Shown: piece after piece, positions 48,287 through 50,952 of the stretch
Numbering within the stretch: the first letter of the stretch is position 1
How the letters are laid out: each line of letters begins with the position of its first letter
Assembly (NCBI RefSeq): GCF_900176395.1
Contig: NZ_FWXL01000018.1
Span: 1-50,952, forward strand
Direction: 5' to 3'
DNA length: 50,952 bases
Origin: Novosphingobium sp. B1
GTDB taxonomy: Bacteria > Pseudomonadota > Alphaproteobacteria > Sphingomonadales > Sphingomonadaceae
Notes under the pieces: model-generated
Databases searched by the model: none
Told to the model about the DNA's origin: nothing
Seen by the model: only the letters and a program-made list of their open reading frames with translations
Position numbers and translations under genes: made by a program

Positions 48287-48606
48287 AGATCTCTAAGCAT
48301 TTTTGAGCAAAGTGACATGCCGGCCTCCGTCAGATAAAGATGTGACCGACGACGATCGTTAGGATCACCAGTACGTCTGATGAGATTTTCTTCCTCTAAG
48401 ATATTTATCCATCTCAAAGCAGTCGTAGAAGGCAAACCCGTAGAAAATATAAGGTCTGTTATAATCGGATGCTGCCCTCTGCCACAGGCAGTTGTTAATT
48501 CCAAGAGTAACAGCCATCCAGGAGGGGCGGATGGTAGTTCGGGAATCCAGTTTTCTCTGACGCGCAAATTGTTAAGATACGCGGCTGCAACTTCGGATAT
48601 TTCCAT
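48259..48606 (-). CDS. MarR-like winged-helix transcriptional regulator
   Basis: This 115-residue minus-strand protein has a winged-helix region typical of MarR-like regulators. ITDLIFSTGLPSTTALRWINILEEENLIRRTGDPNDRRRSHLYLTEAG contains the recognition helix (TTALRWINILEEENLI) and the DPNDRRR wing. It is slightly shorter than classical MarR proteins, so the N-terminal dimerisation helix is reduced. The ATG at 48606 follows an AAGGG-type site; a TTG at 48636 is an alternative. It is divergent from the LuxR-type gene across a 580-bp A/T-rich gap that holds a 16-bp palindrome. Ligand and targets are unknown. Confidence 0.75.
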   Translation of the reverse strand: MEISEVAAAYLNNLRVRENWIPELPSAPPGWLLLLELTTACGRGQHPIITDLIFSTGLPSTTALRWINILEEENLIRRTGDPNDRRRSHLYLTEAGMSLCSKMLRDLQERLNADL

Positions 48607-49189
48607 TGACGAAAAGCCCTTGAGTACGCCAAGCAAAATATCTTATTCTCCGTGGCTATACAACTCAGACTTAATCCAAATACGAATAAAATTGAATAGG
48701 ATTGCTGACATTCATGAGAGTGGATAAAGACTCTGAAGAATTTAAAAGAATTTAGATAATATTAATTATCATTGCAACTTGTAATTATGCGTTGCCTCGC
48801 CTCCGCACGCCGCAAGGTATCATCGTTCAAATCTGCAATCTCGCGCCGTTGGCAGCGATAGCGCCGGTAGGTGGAGAGGCGGCCGTAGAAACTTGTCGAA
48901 ACAGTCAACGCATTCCCTCTCTCGCCGAACAGGCACGCAACAGGATCTAAGCTAGACGGCTCAACTCACAGAGCAAGTACGCAATGCTGCGTGGGCTCTT
49001 CCGGTAAGCAATGCAGATCCATCCAGAGTGCATAGTTCGGCACGAGGAACCGGTATGATCTGCATTGCACCCAAAACGGGGGCATTATTCGTATATAAAT
49101 CAATGAGCTAAATTTAGAACTCACTAAATTCCCCCGTGATTGTGACATTCTTGCTCCCATTAATCCGAACTTATTGGAATGCTGAATGA
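48607..49189. other. A/T-rich divergent intergenic region
   Basis: About 580 bases between the starts of the MarR-like and LuxR-like genes, A/T-rich especially at 48620-48790. It contains a perfect palindrome at 48755-48770. No supported reading frame was found; the short minus-strand frames near 48966-49160 lack ribosome-binding sites. Confidence 0.45.
48755..48770. promoter_or_regulatory. A/T-rich palindrome, candidate operator
   Basis: GATAAT-ATTA-ATTATC is a perfect 6-bp inverted repeat with a four-base spacer, about 150 bases upstream of the MarR-like start. Size and A/T-richness suit a MarR-type operator, but in this A/T-rich stretch chance occurrence is possible. Confidence 0.3.
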
Positions 49190-49810
49190 ATGGTAAAAAA
49201 AGCTCAGCTTCATTTGGTCGAAACCGATGCGCGATCGAGAGCGCAGCTTGCTAGACTGGCCTATAATGCGGGCTTTCATTGTGAAATTTACGAGGACGTT
49301 CAGGAGCTCCTGAGCAATGTGCCGGCGGGGGGCATCGTCTTGCTCCACGACCGTGGTCCGCGCAGCACGCTGCCTGAGCTAATTCACCAGCTGGCATTAT
49401 CAGGGCATTGGTGCCCATTCATCGGTTTTTGTGACAATCCGTCTGTTGATTTGATTGTGCAGGCTATGAGGGGCGGGGCACTTTCATTCATTGGCACACC
49501 AACAGAGGCGCGCGGTCTAACTGACGCGGTTGCCTCAATCGCTGTCGAGGCCGAGCGCCGACGTGAAGTCTTGCAGAGGGCGGTCGAGGCTTATCGCAAC
49601 CTCATGCGCTTGACCGAGCGTGAAAGGCAGGTGCTGGATGGCATTGTGTCTGGCGAAAGCTCAAAGACAATTGCTCGCGACCTTGAGATCAGCCCGCGGA
49701 CCGTCGAAATCCATCGCTCTAAGCTTTTGGGGAAACTTGGTGCCCGAAATGCGGCAGACGCTGTGCGACTGAAAGTTGAGGCGGCGGCTTACACCGCGCT
49801 AGCCGCTTAA
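49190..49810 (+). CDS. LuxR/FixJ-type response regulator with degenerate receiver domain
   Basis: This 206-residue protein has FixJ-like architecture. Residues 5-125 follow the receiver fold (LHLVETDARSRAQLARLAYNAGF, then VDLIVQAMRGGALSFI). Residues about 138-200 form the LuxR HTH (LTERERQVLDGIVSGESSKTIARDLEISPRTVEIHRSKLLGKL). In the receiver the acidic pair after beta-1 reads ET/D. The phosphoacceptor region reads LLHDRGP, with His at the expected Asp position and Asp one residue later, and the conserved Lys of the KP motif is missing (GTPT). Phosphorylation-independent control is therefore likely. ATG at 49190 has only a weak ribosome-binding site. No histidine kinase is adjacent. Confidence 0.85.
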   Translation: MVKKAQLHLVETDARSRAQLARLAYNAGFHCEIYEDVQELLSNVPAGGIVLLHDRGPRSTLPELIHQLALSGHWCPFIGFCDNPSVDLIVQAMRGGALSFIGTPTEARGLTDAVASIAVEAERRREVLQRAVEAYRNLMRLTERERQVLDGIVSGESSKTIARDLEISPRTVEIHRSKLLGKLGARNAADAVRLKVEAAAYTALAA

Positions 49811-50478
49811 TATTTCTGTGCTGTGTCAGAAGCTCCTGGATAACTAGAATGCTCTCCAGAGTTGCCGTGGAGCACATGTTGGTCGTCGTCTCAGTAACAG
49901 TGAGGCTGAGAACCTTTATGTTAAAAGAGCCCGCATAAGTGCCGCATAAGGTAATCTTACCCTCGCGCAGATGAGGCGAGCGTTTCTCGAATTGCAGTTT
50001 GTAGATCAAGCCGCTGCATGATTGAAAATGCCAGCCAGAAGAGGAGCGAGCCATCGTTCCACTAAGGCAAACCGCCGCCTGAAAAACATGTCGAAGCTTT
50101 CCAGATGAGATCGTAGGGCTCGCATAATTGTACATGACCGTCCTCGCTGCACTGCAATAAGAGCTGGAAGCCGGCCTACGCAAGCTGAAAGCTTGGTAAC
50201 CGTAGCGTTAACGATCTTTATAGTGCTTCTGTAATGGGCCTTTGTTCGTCAAGTCCCTCTGAATGATTATCTCGTCGCCAAGGTCATGCTTCTGTCCGTG
50301 GTCAGCACGAAGGCTGCCACACCATGCCATCAGATCCAAGCCGGCAGATCAATCTAGGAAGCGTGGTTTGCCGAAGCATTCACAGCACTACACACGATCT
50401 TGCCAAGCCTGCGTCCCAGCGACGGGACCTCATTGGAAGCGTGCCGGTCCCGGCCCGCCTCGATCAGCAGTTCGTCCT
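49811..50478. other. Intergenic region and 3' flank of the IS110-type element
   Basis: About 670 bases without a supported gene. A minus-strand frame ending inside the LuxR-type gene has no recognisable product. The right part (from roughly 50250) probably includes the non-coding end of the IS110-type element, but no terminal boundary could be fixed because this family has no conspicuous terminal inverted repeats. Confidence 0.4.
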
Positions 50479-50952
50479 TCAAGCGGCCATCGTGCTTGCC
50501 CCCCAGCGGAAGTCAGTGGCGTCCACCCACATGCGATGGAGCACAACCCCCAGTTTACGTGCGAGCGCGACCTTGGCGCGTTTCATGCCGCGACGCTTTG
50601 CCACCTCGAGCGCCCAGCGCTTGAGGCTGGAAAAGCGCGTCGCTCGCGTCAGCATGATGTGCGCCGCCTCGAAGAGCGCGGTTCGCACCATCGCATCGCC
50701 GACCTTGCTGACACCTCCGTCCCGGTCGGTCTCGCCAGACTGATACTTCTTTGGCGTGAGGCCAAAGTAGGCGCCGACCGTACTCGATTTTCCAAAGCGG
50801 GCCGGATCGTCGATCGCGGATCGATATGTCAGGGCGACCAATGCACCGACGCCGGGTATGCTCATCAACCGGTGGCAAATCTTGTCTGCGCGTGCGATCT
50901 TCAGCATCTCCCGGTGCAGCCTGGTGAACTCCCGCCACAACGCTTCCCGTGC
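50479..50952 (-). CDS. IS110-family transposase, partial (5' end outside the window)
   Basis: The minus-strand frame is open from the window edge to the TGA at 50479 and covers the C-terminal ~157 residues. LMSIPGVGALVALTYRSAIDDPARFGKSSTVGAYFGLTPKKYQSG followed by GGVSKVGDAMVRTALFEAAHIML is the C-terminal (IS116/IS110/IS902) domain with its helix-hairpin-helix-like start and conserved serine region. The N-terminal RuvC-like domain lies beyond the window, so intactness cannot be judged. It marks the right-hand side of the accessory region. Confidence 0.9.
   Translation of the reverse strand, partial: AREALWREFTRLHREMLKIARADKICHRLMSIPGVGALVALTYRSAIDDPARFGKSSTVGAYFGLTPKKYQSGETDRDGGVSKVGDAMVRTALFEAAHIMLTRATRFSSLKRWALEVAKRRGMKRAKVALARKLGVVLHRMWVDATDFRWGASTMAA

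Noticed and set aside
49719..50183. 154-residue minus-strand open frame
   Set aside because: It runs into the LuxR-type gene, has no ribosome-binding site or domain and a composition typical of chance frames.

Overview
The window looks like chromosomal (or large-replicon) DNA of an alphaproteobacterium, most likely a sphingomonad-type organism. This is inferred from gene content (Tad-type pseudopilin genes, a FixJ-like LuxR regulator, a CtrA-type TTAA-N7-TTAA box) and not from any phylogenetic marker. Both edges carry transposase remnants (IS66-type on the left, IS110-type on the right), so the segment reads as an accessory region.

Layout. 1-355: frameshifted 3' end of an IS66 transposase. 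952-7957: a co-directional surface polysaccharide block: a KpsE/CtrB-like inner-membrane protein, the KpsM/KpsT ABC exporter, an SDR epimerase and a complete dTDP-L-rhamnose set (rmlC, rmlB, rmlD, rmlA). It is visibly richer in A/T than what follows, and no glycosyltransferase lies in the window. 8379-36946: a giant-adhesin type I secretion locus. The HlyD-like adaptor is on the minus strand, divergent from a plus-strand series: ABC transporter with a cysteine-less C39-like domain, a MotB/ExbD-like protein, a MotA/ExbB-like protein with a long cytoplasmic tail, a PilZ protein, a TolC-like outer-membrane protein, and one 20-kb gene for a ~6,660-residue RTX adhesin with about 70 imperfect repeats of ~87 residues. 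37000-41150: sparsely coding DNA with small hypothetical proteins, two small HTH proteins, a surface-antigen-like protein and a strong terminator. 41946-45606: three Tad-type pseudopilin/TadG-like genes plus a small secreted protein. 46242-47984: a methyl-accepting chemotaxis protein. 48259-49810: divergent MarR-like and LuxR/FixJ-like regulators. 50479-50952: partial IS110-type transposase.

The most interesting unit is the adhesin locus. Its combination of T1SS, stator-like proton-channel pair and giant adhesin parallels the Salmonella SPI-4 SiiA/SiiB/SiiC/SiiD/SiiF/SiiE arrangement. Here the substrate is an RTX-repeat adhesin, and a PilZ protein with intact c-di-GMP-binding motifs is translationally linked to the MotA-like gene. 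No LapD/LapG pair and no obvious di-alanine LapG site are visible. A working model is that the ABC exporter, HlyD and TolC proteins secrete the adhesin, the stator-like pair uses ion-motive force to control its release, retention or mechanical state, and the PilZ protein couples that to c-di-GMP as YcgR does for flagellar stators. A perfect CtrA-type box in front of the MotB-like gene suggests cell-cycle or motility-linked control. The chemoreceptor, Tad-type genes and polysaccharide genes fit a motile-to-attached lifestyle theme.
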